The position numbers and the translations under genes were made by a program. Below, in pieces: positions 19,772 through 30,895 of a DNA stretch of 64,000 nt. Location of the stretch: assembly GCF_903995435.1 (NCBI RefSeq), contig NC_067151.1, positions 29,363,992 to 29,427,991 of the forward strand, given 5' to 3'. This DNA comes from Acomys russatus. Its lineage: Eukaryota > Chordata > Mammalia > Rodentia > Muridae. The notes below the pieces were generated by a model, which was not told the origin of the DNA, searched no databases, and saw nothing but the letters and a program-made list of their open reading frames with translations. How positions within the stretch are numbered: the stretch's first letter is position 1; each line of letters begins with the position of its first letter.

Positions 19772-21635
19772 AAAACACCATCTTTCCTTCTACTGCTTGC
19801 CTGTAAATGCAAAACAGCCACTGAAAATGCTCTTCGAGGAGTTCAAAGACACAAGAGCTCTGAAGAGAGACTGTCCCATCCCTCCCTTACCAAACTGCAG
19901 GGGTGGGGCAGGGCAGTCAGCTTTGTGCTCCTCTATAGAGGGGAGAAGAGAGGACACACTCCTCTGAGCCAAAGAGAGAGCTCCAGCCTCCTCCCAAGGA
20001 CAGCGCAGTATGTGTGTGACAAGGATGGCGGCCACCACAATGACCACTCACATTGCTGTGAGCTTACCTGCCAGAAGCCTGCTTTGGCTGTGACAGCAGG
20101 TCAATCAAGCAACTGGGGCTGCGGGCTTTCTGCTGTCTTGTAGTTTCATCCTTGCAGACGATGCTATGATATAGGCATTTGAAACTGCTTTTTGAGTGAA
20201 GGGTCTAAGGGAAGCCCTCAGGTTGAATGAGTCCCTAGAAGCAGTTGGGGAGCCCATTGAGTCTACCCCACCCTAAAACGCATATTCTCAGGGTCCTAAA
20301 ACCTAGGCCCCTGGAGATCAACTTTCCTGAGTTGTCGGGTTTCCCAGAGCACCTGTGAGGCTTGGTGGCTTTCCCTGTGTGAGCAGGCAGGGAGGTTGTC
20401 ACCACCGGGCTAGCTGGGTTCAGGCCGGGTCTAGACCTCACGTGTTAAGGGGAACATGGCTTCCTTTGGAACATAGCTGTCCTGTGGGGTGAGATGTTAT
20501 TCTCCACTGGCAGGAAGAGGTCTTGGGTGCTCTTAGCACACACCCTGTCCTGCTTTTTGGCCCATACCTGTGTTGTTCTTCCTCAGATAATTTAGCAAGT
20601 GTCAGCTCATTTTGAAATGATTATGTAGGTCATGCAGGCTTATGGGGGCAACGGTTATAGCAGGACAACCAGAGGAGTCCATGTGCCCTCCTCTGAGGAG
20701 AAAGACGTTAAACTCTAAACCCCGAGGGTTACTGCTTCCAGCTGGAGGAGCTAGGGCTCCTCTGTGTCCACTCCTTATAACATTTTTCCCATAGCCGCCT
20801 GAACAGCTAAACCATTTGCCATCTGCTCCAACCACGCACATCCCTTTCAACCCTTCCCTCTTTGCACTTTATTTCTCTGTGTGCTCTGCTCCTCCAGCCC
20901 CGCTCCCACCCCCAAAGGCTAATTTTACTGATCTTTCTGTTGGCAGCTGGGAATTAATACTGGTTAATCAGTTAAAGAGATTTGTTTGCCTAGAAGGTAA
21001 CAGGTAGAGCTATCTCTAGTTAATTAATGAGAAAGAAGTTAAAGGACTCATCTTGACTTTCGCTTTTGGTTACTGGGCAACTTCAGTCATTGTCAATCTG
21101 GAGGTGCTGATGTCAGTCAGCATGGTTCGAGGCCCCTGTGCTGTTAATATGACATACCCCAGTGTCTGAGAACTGACCCAATGACTGCTGTAACCACCAG
21201 TCAAGGCGGAGTTTCTTAGCTACCTGAGTGGCTAGCAGGTAGCTTTGCCACTACCAAATATTCATTCATTCGTCATTCTCCAGAACTGAGGCTGGAGCTC
21301 AAGGTTGGCTTCTCCATCACCAAATTCAACATTCCCCTTTTGCCTGCTGCCACTTCAGGGTCTGTTGTTGCAGGTGTGAGGCCTTACTCTTTGTCCCCAC
21401 CCTATGGGCGTCTACAACCTGGGTCACCTTTTCCCTACCCTCATCCCATTGGCTCAGACACCATGCTTCAGCTCCTTCCCTTGCTCAGTTAAGCCTTCTA
21501 GAAGATTCCAAATGGTGTCAGTCTCTGCAGTTTGACCTGGGTTAGTTAAAGTACAAATGGAATCACGAATGTTCTCCTCCTCCTCAACAGTGTCCACATT
21601 CCTCACTTTTAACACCTTGAAGCTGTCTGGGGTTG
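19772..21635. other. 1.9 kb SINE-free stretch, no gene identified
   Basis: Longest gap between recognised elements in the window. Contains GC-rich patches (about 20000-20100, 20230-20430) but no CpG cluster. Several 60-90 codon frames overlap on both strands without splice context. Confidence 0.5.
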
Positions 21636-21806
21636 GGTTTTTGTTATTGTTTGTTTGCTTGCTTGTTTTTGAGACAGGGTTTCTCTGTGTAGCCTTGACT
21701 CTCCTGGGCTGGCTTTGTAGGCCAGGCTGGCCTTGAACTCACAGTGATCTGCCTGCCTCTGCCTCCCGAGTGCTGCTGGGATTAAGGCGTGCGCCACCAT
21801 GGGGCT
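21636..21806 (-). mobile_element. B1 SINE
   Basis: Reverse B1 with a (TTTG)/(CTTG) tail side. The gtgctgctgggattaagg region has a 3 bp CTG insertion. Confidence 0.94.
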
Positions 21807-21921
21807 CTGGCTGGGTTGTTATTCCAACCCTCCTACCCATTTCTCCCTATGATCTAGCCACAGGTTTATTGTTATTATTGTTGATTTGGGCTTCTGCTTT
21901 CCCCGCTACCTGGCTTCTCTA

Positions 21922-22049
21922 GCCTGTAATCCCAGCACTCAGGGAGGGAGAGGCAAGCGGATCTCTGTGAGTTCAAGGCCAGCCTCGTCTACATGGTGAG
22001 TCCAAGACAGCCAAGGCTCAAAAAAACAAACAACAACAACAAAACCCCT
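21922..22049 (+). mobile_element. B1 SINE, truncated at both ends
   Basis: Starts inside the element at gcctgtaatcccagc and lacks the cacagagaaaccctgtct end, going straight from aaggctc to the (CAA)n tail. Confidence 0.9.
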
Positions 22050-22817
22050 ACCTTTCGTTCAATAACGAATTTATGAGTCACCTCTTCTGGGAAGCCCTCT
22101 TGCATTCTCCTGAGATAAATTAATAGATTAATAGCTTGGTGTTTTCTGTGTCCCTCAGCACTCCCGCGGTGTCTTCAGTCTGCTGTATGTGACTGTTGGT
22201 CTGGCTGGCTGCCGATTGACAGAGGGAAAGAGTGGTGCTGGCTGCCACCAGTGCCGACAGATTGTCTCTAACTTGCCCTAGACCAGGGCTGATGGCAGTC
22301 CTTGACCCTCCCCTAACCCACCCTCCACCCCCATCCCCCACTCCCACCGCCCCCCTCCCATAGGGTGTCGAGGATTTCCCTAGAAACTGCCACTTCAAAG
22401 CCACAAAGGAAAAAAAAATTCTAGCTAAATCAGGCACTGTCGCTTCCTTTGGAGGATGCTTTCCTGTCCCCTTGCACCTGTGCAAGGCCTCCAGCCAGCT
22501 TCTGACACTTCACTATTGAACAAACCGGCCGTCGCACGCAGAGCCCCAGCAACAGAGGTGAGGGTGCCCAGAGAGGGGGAGGAGAGAGCTGACCTCAGTC
22601 TGCAGCCCCTCTTGGGAGGGAAGGGCAGCGGTCCTAACTGAAATGGTTCTTCGCACCCTACCTCCACGCCCCCACCCCTATCCTAGGCCCCCCCTCTCTT
22701 AACTCTGCCCTGAGGGTCTGTGGTAGTTCCTCCACCCGGAGGATGTGTCTTCCTCTAAGCAACAGAAGCATTTTGGATTCTCACTCAGCCCTCTGGAGTG
22801 ACCTGGTGTTTAATTTT
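22050..22817. other. unique stretch with C-rich patch
   Basis: A C-rich run at about 22305-22362 is low complexity. The rest is unique, with no supported exon. Confidence 0.5.
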
Positions 22818-22915
22818 CAGATTTTATTTTATTTTATTTTATTTTTTACTGTGTTGCGGGAAGTAACCCAGGGCTTTAAGGTTCCGCCACTGAGCTACCT
22901 CTGCGGGCAGCAGGC
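22818..22915 (-). mobile_element. ID/B4-type tRNA-derived relic
   Basis: An (ATTTT)n run, then gcgggaagtaacccagggct and gccactgagctacctctgcg, resembling the reverse of an ID/B4 tRNA-like head. Confidence 0.4.
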
Positions 22916-23379
22916 TTTCTTTTTACTTTTAAATTTTCCAGGTGCCCTGGGTTGCTCTTCCCAGTGGGAGTCTTGCCCTAAGTCCTAGGCATTTGCATTT
23001 TCTCAAGGACCCTTTTGTGGCAGGTAGGTCCTCGCCTCCTGCAAATGACCTTGAATAACACTGCCCGGTGCACTCGCTCCCGGGCCGCCACAGGAAGAAA
23101 GTCCTGCCTGTTGTGAGTCTGGGGCCTTTTAGCGCTGGACAGGAAAACCAAACAGCCTTTCCTTATTCACCCATTACTGGTAGCCTGTGGATTAGGCATT
23201 TTGGATTTGGATTTGCAATTTGTGAATTGATTAAACAACATGACTTTACTGAACTGCTCCCTTGGGCCCAAGTCTTTTATGCCTCTTTTACAGAGGAAGA
23301 ATCTGAGTTATGACAAAGATTGGCGCACTCAACTCCCAACCAGACTCCCCCCTCTGGGCTCCTAATTCGCGCTGAATCA
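22916..23379. other. unique stretch, no gene seen
   Basis: No repeat recognised. Lies immediately before a CpG-rich cluster. Confidence 0.5.
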
Positions 23380-23870
23380 CGGGCCTGACTGTCGCCCCGA
23401 GCAGAGAGGGCGTCTCCTGTGGCTGGCGGATTTTTACTGCTTCCTTTTCATACTTATTCACCTCTGTCAGATCTCAATCCTTGCCTGGCCACTCCTGCAT
23501 GCCCCACAAGCACGGAAAACCGCTGCCCTTTTCTCAGCCAGTAGCTAGCAGGCGAGAGGCGTGCTTCCCCACGGAGGGCTGCAGCCGCGACGGGAGCGGG
23601 GGCGGAGCCGCCGAGAGGTTCGCCTCCATTCACCCCAGCCCCAGTCCACCAGCTCCCTCGCTTAGCATCTCCTGGGTCTGGTGAAAAGAGCAGGGGGGTA
23701 CCCTCCTGGGAGGCCGACCTAGGGGCTTTCTCTCCCTCAGCGCTCTTGTCTAGGCTTGCCAAGTCCCACGAGTTGGCAAACTGGAGAAGCGCTTTCAAAG
23801 CCGCCCTTCGCCCTCCTTGGCAGACGCCTCAAAAGCCGTCTCGCTTTGCTTTGCCTGTGCCTGGGAGTCT
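23380..23870. promoter_or_regulatory. CpG-rich cluster, possible weak promoter
   Basis: About 29 CpG in roughly 490 bp, far above the surrounding sequence, densest at 23580-23630 where a GGGGCGGAG GC-box motif occurs. No SINE accounts for it. No TATA box or clear splice donor is found on either strand, so a transcription start is only a possibility. Confidence 0.35.
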
Positions 23871-24322
23871 GTGCAAGGAAGGCATTTGTTCACACGCCTC
23901 AGTGGGGACATGCCTGGAAGCGGCTCACAGAGGCACAGTGGGAGTTCATCTGGATGACACTTGAGGCCGGACCTCTTGGGTGGGCGTCAGGAACAGGGGC
24001 CAGGTGGCTTGGGAGGAGCAGAACGCCAGGACGGGCATGGGAGGTGCTGGAAAACGCGCACGCTCGTCGGGAATGGTGTTGGAGCACTGCCTAATAGTTA
24101 CTTGTATAAGCTGTAGGCAGAGTACTTAAACTTCTTCTATTTCTGTTTTGTTTTAGTTATCTTGTTTGGTGTAAAAGTCACAAATGTTTCAGACCATAGA
24201 AACGAGTCCATAGGACCAGACAGAAAAAGGAAGATGGCCTTGGAATTTAGTGACCTCAAAACGTTTTTTCTAAAGTTTCATTTCTGAGACTTTACCGACA
24301 GTCATTCACAGAGCTTTAAAAC
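23871..24322. other. unique stretch after CpG cluster
   Basis: CpG stays slightly raised to about 24080, then drops. Overlapping 62-112 codon frames on both strands reflect high GC rather than a clear gene. Confidence 0.45.
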
Positions 24323-24484
24323 GCCCGGTAGGGTGTCCCTCCTTTAATCCCAGCACTCAGGGAGGCAGGGCCAGGGATCTCTGGGTTCTAGGCCAGCCTG
24401 GTCCACAGTGCGAGTCCAGGACAGCCAGAGCTACATAGTGAGAACCCTGTCTTGAAAAATCAAAACATAAATAAAAACAAAGAA
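24323..24484 (+). mobile_element. diverged B1 SINE
   Basis: Forward B1 with a decayed head (cgcccggtagggtgtccctc) and an A-rich tail. Confidence 0.9.
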
Positions 24485-24774
24485 GACCCCATTTGAGGCT
24501 TATGTGAACCTGATTACAGGCCACCCAGACACCAGAGGTGATAGCCCAGCTAGGGTTGCCAGTCACAAATGCCATTTCTGCTTTTGGAAACACAGCATTT
24601 GGGCTGGTGTGGCCATGCAATGGCAGAGAGCCAGCTCTATAGTAGTGTGGTGACAGCCAACCCCAACCCCATGGTGACGCAGTGACAGAGAAAACGGCCA
24701 TTCCTTGTCTCTGGCATTTTTATTTTTATTTTTTATTTTAAGTTCCAGTGGACTTTAAGATTTCTACCAAGGAT

Positions 24775-24937
24775 GCTGGGTGTGTTGGCACAGGCCTGTA
24801 ACCCAGCACTTGGGAGGCAGAGACAGGTGGATCACTGTGAGTTCCAGGCTAGCCTGGTCTACAAAGCGAGTCCAGGATAGCCAGGGCTACACAGAGAAAC
24901 CCTGTCTCGAAACCCCTCCACCCCCCCCCCCCCCGAA
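24775..24937 (+). mobile_element. B1 SINE with 18 bp target duplication
   Basis: Forward B1 whose tail is a C-run then GAAAAG. AAGATTTCTACCAAGGAT is exact at 24757-24774 and 24938-24955. Confidence 0.96.
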
Positions 24938-24955
24938 AAGATTTCTACCAAGGAT

Positions 24956-25611
24956 CTGTTCTGTGTATTCTCTTGTTACAGGAAGACTACTCAGACAATC
25001 TATAATGAATTGAAAGTCCAGCTGGGACTATACTTAGTTACTCAGGGCCCAAGTATAGCATCAAGTGTTTAGGTTCTTAAAGGCAAAAACTAGGTCATAG
25101 TATCTGTCTCACAGCTGCAGGGGAGGTTTTGCACAAGCAAGCAGTTTAACAGAAGCTAGGATAAATTATCTGGGCGATCTTGACCTCAAGTTCCTAGGAT
25201 AGAGTCAGATAATTTTTCATGGGATTCTCCACCAAGGTGATCAAATCTATTCAAACCTAAAATGGCCTCAGGAAGAATATGAGATGGAGAAACTTCTACA
25301 CTGTGGCCCTGTCACGCTGTCTCAGTAGATCTACATGCAACACAATGTGTCCTGGCAAATCCAGTTCCCGTGGTTTACTTTGGCACTGGTCCTTTGTGGC
25401 TAGGGTTTTAGGACTTTCTTCTGGTTTTACTGAACAAAAACCACATTTTTCCCCCTCCAAGTTTGATTTGTTTCAGAAAAGAATAGTGACTATTTTCTTT
25501 ACCTACCTGTCCCCAACAAACTATGGTCCAAATGCAGCTTCCTGTATCTTATTAACCAAGCCCTATTCTCACCCTAACCCACTGTCAAACATTATTTATT
25601 GATTTACTTAT
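24956..25611. other. unique stretch, no gene seen
   Basis: AT-leaning. No repeat or exon recognised; a 107-codon frame at 25279-25602 lacks context. Confidence 0.5.
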
Positions 25612-25755
25612 TTTGATTTTTTGAGGCAGGATTTCTCTTGTGGTCCTGGCTGTCCTGAACTTGCTTTGTAGACCAGGCTGGCCTCGAGCTCACAGAGATC
25701 CACTTGCCTCTGCCTTCTGAGTGCTGGGATTAAAGGCATGAGCCACCATGCCTAT
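25612..25755 (-). mobile_element. older B1 SINE
   Basis: Reverse B1 with ttgaggcaggatttctcttg at its tail side and ccaccatgccta at its head. Confidence 0.9.
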
Positions 25756-25809
25756 TTATTTATAAAAGGTGAGCATAAAGTATAATTGAACTAACTCAAG
25801 GTTTGTATA

Positions 25810-25965
25810 CTTTCTTTAAATTAAAAAAATTGTTTTATGTGTATGAGTGTTTTGCCTGTATGTATGTCTGTGCATTCAACATGTATGCTTGGTGCAGGCA
25901 TCAGATCCACCTGCCTCTGCCTCCTGAGTGCTGGGATTAAAGGGGTGCGCCATCACGCTTGGCCT
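25810..25965 (-). mobile_element. B3/B1 chimeric SINE
   Basis: Left part is the 3' part of a reverse B3 (tatgtgtatgagtgttttgc, then cttggtgcaggcatcagatc). It joins at GATCC (25904-25908) to the 5' half of a reverse B1 (ccacctgcctctgcctcctg to cgcttggcc). Each parent family has a GATCC at the matching place. Confidence 0.7.
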
Positions 25966-25979
25966 CAAGTCAGTTTTAT

Positions 25980-26185
25980 TCTTTCTTTCTTTCTTTCTTT
26001 CTAAAGATTTATTTATTTATTATGTATACAATGTTCTGTCTGCATGTGTGCTTACACTCCGCAAGAGGGCACTAGATCTCATTACAGATAGATGGTTATG
26101 AGCCACCATGTGGTTGCTGGGAAGTGAACTCAGAACCGCTGGATGAGCAGCCATTGCTCTTAACCTCTGAGTCATTTCTCCAGCC
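25980..26185 (-). mobile_element. B2 SINE
   Basis: Reverse B2 with a (TTTC)n tail side and a 4 bp GATA-type insertion (cagatagatggttatgagc). CAGTTTTAT is repeated at 25971-25979 and 26186-26194. Confidence 0.94.
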
Positions 26186-26215
26186 CAGTTTTATGCTTTC
26201 TATACAGCATAAAAA

Positions 26216-26381
26216 TAATTTATTTATTTATTTATTGGTTTTTCAAGACAGGGTTTTCCTGTGTAGCCTTGGCTGTCTTGGACTTGCTTTGTAGACCAGG
26301 CTGGCCTTGAACTCACAGCAATCCACCTGCCTCTGCCTTCTGAATGCTGGGACTAAAGGTGTGCTCCACCACTGCCTGGCC
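26216..26381 (-). mobile_element. B1 SINE with (TTTA)n tail
   Basis: Reverse B1 from ggtttttcaagacagggttt to ccactgcctggc, with five TTTA units as the tail side. Confidence 0.93.
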
Positions 26382-26391
26382 GAATTAAAAA

Positions 26392-26599
26392 TTTTTTTTA
26401 ATTGAAGAGGTTTATTTACTTTACTTTTATGTGTATGAGTGCATGAATGCCTGTGGAGCTTGTGCATACATGCAGTCAGGAGAGGGTGTCACATACTCTG
26501 GAACTGAAGATATAGGTGGTTGTGAGTCACCATGTGGGAACTGAACTCAGGTCCTCTGCAACAAATGCTCGTACCACCTGAGCCAATGCCGCAGACCCT
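26392..26599 (-). mobile_element. B3 SINE, diverged
   Basis: Reverse B3 with acttttatgtgtatgagtgc, ggtggttgtgagtcaccatg, gaactcaggtcctctgc and acctgagccaatgccgcag. Confidence 0.8.
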
Positions 26600-27540
26600 C
26601 GAGTGCTTTCTAGAAAGCATAAAAATGAGCTTTATCTTGATCTTGTAAAGGGCGAATTAACACATTATTTACCGAATAGGGAAAGAATATTGAATGATTA
26701 CTCTCTTGAGCAAGCACCTCTACTCAAACCGGAAAAAGAACAAAACACCTCTTTGGGGCTATGCCGTCCAGAGTCTATGCGTTTTGTATTGGCTTTGTGT
26801 TTCTTTTGCCCTGCCCTTAAGTTGATTTGCTCATTATATTTCAAACTCGCTATTTGCAAGGAATGTCCAAATTGGTTTGCCTCTGTGGTGTATTTACAAA
26901 GAAGGCCTTGGGGTTGGTTCACAAGCAAGCGTCCCTGGGAAGACAATGTCCTTTCCTTCCTCAGGCAGACATTTCAGGATTGGGGAAGCAGGGTTTCCTG
27001 TGTTCTCACAAGGGGTTGAAAAAAAAAAAAAAAAGAAAGAAAGAAAGCCAGGGCAATTTCAGAAAGAATTCGGCCTGGCCTAAGCAGGCGTGCTTTTGTG
27101 TGTAACTCTCTCCTCCAGGGAGTGGCCTGCCTAGCCTGGGGGCTGCGGCAGGGCATGGGAGGAAATAAGGTCAAGATTGTGCCTGGACAGTTCTCTGCAA
27201 GCTGATATCCAGGGCAGGACTGACTTCCTTCCCCCACCCATCTCCTGCGCCAACCCCCACTGTTACGTGCTTTGATCACACAGCAGTTGTGTTTACTCTT
27301 GTCCTCTTTCTCCCGAAAAGAGCATCAGGAACTTCGGTTCCCTCTAGGTAGCATTTCCACCTTGTTTTTGGGTTCTGCAAAAAGCAAAGCAGAGACGTGC
27401 GGTTGTCTTCAGGTCAGTTTTCATTCAGTTTCCCTTTACATAGCTTTTCTTTCTTTTTTTCTTTCCTTCTTTCTTAAAATTAATACGTGTTTAAGTTAGC
27501 ATGCAAAATGTCAATATAAAATATTAGCTTTTTGCTACTT
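26600..27540. other. unique stretch with A-tract, no gene accepted
   Basis: Holds a 138-codon open frame (26603-27019, plus strand) with no recognised motif; it ends near an A-tract at 27020-27047. CpG-poor, with no paired splice sites. I see no gene. Confidence 0.5.
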
Positions 27541-27697
27541 TCTTTTCTCTCTCTCTTTTTTTTTTTTTCTGAGACAGGGTTTCTCTGTGTACCCTTGGCT
27601 GTCCTGGACTTGCTTTGTAGATCAGGCTGGCTTTGAACTCACAGCGATCCACCTGCCTCTGCCTCCCTGGGTGGTGTGCGCCACCAGTGCCCCGCTG
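27541..27697 (-). mobile_element. B1 SINE with 5' internal deletion
   Basis: Reverse B1 missing most of gagtgctgggattaaagg (reads ctgcctccctgggtggtgtg). (TC)/T tail side. Confidence 0.92.
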
Positions 27698-27841
27698 CTA
27701 TTTTCATTCTTATGTGCTATTATACTTTGCCTAATCCCTTCTCTTCTGCCAGCGGCTTCAATGTTCTTTTTGTTACCCTTTTGTTTCCCTTCTGCTCTCG
27801 GTGTTCCCTGGTCCAATTTCACATCATATATGTTCCATCAG

Positions 27842-27993
27842 TCCCCCCCCTCCCCCCGTTTTGTTTTTTGAGACAGGGCTTCTCTGTGTAGCCTTGGCTG
27901 TCCTGGACTAGCTTTGTCTTGAACTCACAGAGATCTCCCTGCTCCCTGCCTCTGAAGTTCTGGGATTACAGGTGTGAGCCATCATGCCTGGCT
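27842..27993 (-). mobile_element. B1 SINE with core deletion
   Basis: Reverse B1 lacking 'gaccaggctggc' (reads agctttgtcttgaactcac). A C-run is fused to its T-tail side. Confidence 0.92.
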
Positions 27994-28017
27994 GCATTTT
28001 GGTTTTGCTTTGGGGTA

Positions 28018-28174
28018 TTTTTTTGATTTTTTTTTTTTTTTGTTCCTCCCCACCCTCCCCCAAGACATGGTTTCTCTGAGTACCCTGGTTGTCCTGGAAC
28101 TCACTTCTGTAGGCCAGGCTGAACTCAAGAGATCCACCTAGAGTGCTAGGGTTAAAGGAGTGAGCTGCCATGCC
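28018..28174 (-). mobile_element. old B1 SINE
   Basis: T-run and C-rich spacer, then gacatggtttctctgagtac; the head is shortened and degenerate (gagtgctagggttaaagga). Confidence 0.8.
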
Positions 28175-28216
28175 GAATGATTTTAGTTTTTAAAATTTCA
28201 TTTTATTTTGTCTTAG

Positions 28217-28346
28217 CTTCTGAGACAGGGTATCATGTAACTCAGGCTGGCTTGGAACTTGCTATGGGTCTGAAGAAGACCTTGGCTCCTGGTTTTACAC
28301 CTCCCCAAATGCAGAGATTAAAAGAATGTGCCAACATGTCTAGTTT
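28217..28346 (-). mobile_element. ancient B1/B4-like SINE
   Basis: Reverse relic with ctgagacagggtatcatgta, actcaggctggcttggaact and agagattaaaagaatgtgcc. Confidence 0.55.
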
Positions 28347-29325
28347 TACATTTATTTCTCATTTTAAAAACACCCGTGAAGTCAAGCAACAATGACAAAA
28401 ACCCTTAGCAAATGGAAAGAATAATGACGATGATAATAATATAGCCACGAAGGAGGAAGGATGCACTGACAAAATAACAAAAAGAGCCTGTTGATGGGGC
28501 AGGAGTGGGTGGAAGGAGATGATAGTAAGGACAAGCTCGTTACTATGTCATCTTTCTTGGCTCAGAGGTAAATAGACACTATTGGAGTTTTAGAATTAAT
28601 TTGAGAAATAGGATGCTGAGTTTCATCAAAATTTAGGAAGTCACAATGATTAGAATGAAAATTCAAATTATATAGCGAAGTGAAATGTAAATCAAGCCTT
28701 AGAAATGAACATAATGTTAAAATAATAAAATTATAAGGAATGTATTATAGCAATAAATGTAAGCAATGTCATTTATTAAAAGAAATAAACTCGACATTGT
28801 TTTTTTTTTAAACTGCTAAATACAAGCATGTACTGTCTTAAAAATACATCTTCAAAAGTGACTCAGAATCAGAGATAGTGCTTAAAGGCCCAGAAATATC
28901 TCTCTAATAGTGGAATTCCAGGCACTGTGGCATTTGGGAGGGGGAGATATTTTTGGACCGGAGCTTTCCCAGTCTCTAAAATCAGAGCCTGTGGTTGCCA
29001 GCTCATGAGACCAGCCCTGTGTGCCTCGGGGTTTCTTCTGGATGATTGAGCTTCCACAGGGCAGGGCCTGGGGATGCTTTGTCTAATTCCAGGCATCGCA
29101 AAGAAGGATCTTTGTGAGGACACGCTGTCTGCCGGGCGTGACAGAAAGCCGGTGGCTGCAAGCACTTGCTGTCTGCTGTCACTAAGCAGAGTGACCACTG
29201 GAGGAGCTTGCGAGGCCATTCTGGAAACTATTTTGGGCTCTGAGTGGGCTTTTGACATTGCCAACCATTTGTATTTAACAGGCCAGGGCTCGACATATCA
29301 GGATTTTCCTTACGTGCCATGCCCA
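28347..29325. other. AT-rich unique stretch
   Basis: About 980 bp with no SINE. The left half is strongly AT-rich (about 28380-28860). From 28900 composition is normal. No supported exon. Confidence 0.5.
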
Positions 29326-29512
29326 CTGAGGACTGGAGTCAGGAAACCCCGGGTTAGAATGCCAGTTCTTCTAAGCGCTGACGGCATAGCCTTTGGGAAG
29401 ATGACCCTGTTGTCTCATTTGTACCACAGGCTCATTGCTTGTTCATGCAGTTGTTGGTAGGAGCCAATCATTTCTTGCACGCCTACTGTGTGAGAACCAG
29501 TTCTGGGCCTTT
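29326..29512 (+). mobile_element. MIR/L2-type ancient repeat
   Basis: ggactggagtcaggaaacc, gggttagaatgccagttctt and gacggcatagcctttgggaa follow MIR order. 'cacgcctactgtgtgagaac' at about 29480 resembles the shared MIR/L2 3' end. Confidence 0.5.
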
Positions 29513-29662
29513 CTTTTTGGAAACGAAATCTTTAAAAATTGTATTCTTGTGGAACATGATAGAAAATAAATAGCCGCAGAAATCAGAAAATATTAAAGTT
29601 ATAATGTATCAAGTGGAATAGGTGATGAAAAAAGGCCCAGCACAATGGAGAGCTAGGGCCAT

Positions 29663-29715
<53 letters not shown>

Positions 29716-30039
29716 ATGTCATGTGCACTTGTGTGTTACAGTTGCTGTTTTTGACAGGATGAAGGAAAGACTGCCTGGATGAACCATAGGAGCTACATGG
29801 AGACAAGGAAAAGACCTCCTCCCTGCAGAGGGGTGGGAGAGGGCAAAGACCACAGTGGCAGACAAGAGGCTATAATGCAGTAAGCTGCTTAGGATCCCAG
29901 AGCTGCTTTCTATGAGATGTCCTAGGCTAGGCTAGTTAAAAATAAGGACTTCGGACTCTGCCTGCAGTAAGCTCAGACGTCATGGGAGGATACTGAGCTG
30001 AGCACTGGTGCCTCTGCTTTCTCTTAAGGAAGGATTCTT
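29513..30039. other. unique stretch around a (GT)n tract
   Basis: Apart from the microsatellite at 29664-29714 nothing is recognised. Confidence 0.5.
29664..29714. repeat. (GT)n microsatellite
   Basis: About 51 bp of pure GT in otherwise unique sequence. Confidence 0.97.
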
Positions 30040-30145
30040 CTGCTGAGAGTGGTGGTGCTCAGCATAGGTGAGAGGTGGGGCATGGGGATCACAAACTCTG
30101 AGCTAGCCTGGGCCACGCAATGACCTTGTCTCAAGAAGAATTTGG
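30040..30145 (+). mobile_element. degenerate B1/B4-like relic
   Basis: Forward scrap with gagagtggtggtgctcagc, gagctagcctgggccacg and gaccttgtctcaagaagaa. Weak. Confidence 0.35.
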
Positions 30146-30308
30146 AGTATTCTGGAGTCTGAATTGAGAACAGAAGGACTGTATATGGAGTAGGGGAAGT
30201 GGCAGGGGAGCTAGTTAGCAGAGGTGATGGATTCCTGGACCAGGAGGGAGAGGTGGGGAGGGTGGTCGTGGACTCCGGATCTATTGAAAAGACAATTTCT
30301 GATGTCAC

Positions 30309-30471
30309 TGCGCATAGTGGCGCACGCCTTTAATCCCAGCACTCGGGAGGCAGAGGCAGGTGGATCTCTGTGAGTTCCAGGCCGGCCTGGTCTACAAAGT
30401 GAGTCCAGGACAGTCAAGGCTACACAGAGAAACCCTGTCTCAAAAAAACCACCGTTCCTCGCCCCCAAAAA
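30309..30471 (+). mobile_element. B1 SINE
   Basis: Near-consensus forward B1 with a short head and an A/C-mixed tail. TTTCTGATG occurs on both sides (about 30296 and 30479), a probable short target duplication. Confidence 0.94.
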
Positions 30472-30675
30472 AATAAGGTTTCTGATGAGTCGGATGTGGG
30501 ATGGGAGAAAAAAAAAGTCAGGATGTCATTGAGTTCTCTGGCCTGAGTAGAGCTATATGATATACAGGCATAGAAGTGTTTTGATGCAGCACACGGAAGG
30601 GTCCACAGCTCTGTAATAGCCATGTAAAACACCTGTTAGATATAATAGAAAGCTTGAGTTAACACTTGGAAATAG

Positions 30676-30880
30676 GAGCTGGACAGATGGCTCAGTGGTT
30701 AAGAGCACTGTCTGCTCTTCCCGGGGTCCTGAGTTCAGTTCCCAGCAACCACATGGTGGCTCACAACCGTCTATAATGAGATCTGGTGCCCTCTTCTGGT
30801 GTCGAGGCAGACATGTATATGTAATAAGTAAATAAGTCTTTTAAAATAAATAAATAAATAAATAGATTAATTAAAAAAAA
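30676..30880 (+). mobile_element. B2 SINE with exact target duplication
   Basis: Complete forward B2 from gagctggacagatggctcag to an A-tail after (AATA)n. AACACTTGGAAATAG is exact at 30661-30675 and 30881-30895. Confidence 0.96.
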
Positions 30881-30895
30881 AACACTTGGAAATAG

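Noticed and set aside
26603..27019. 138-codon open frame, plus strand
   Set aside because: Lies mostly outside SINEs but has no recognised motif, no splice partner and no promoter context; ends near an A-tract. Chance remains the simplest reading.
29074..29460. 128-codon open frame, plus strand
   Set aside because: Runs into a MIR relic and is opposed by a 131-codon minus-strand frame; no motif.
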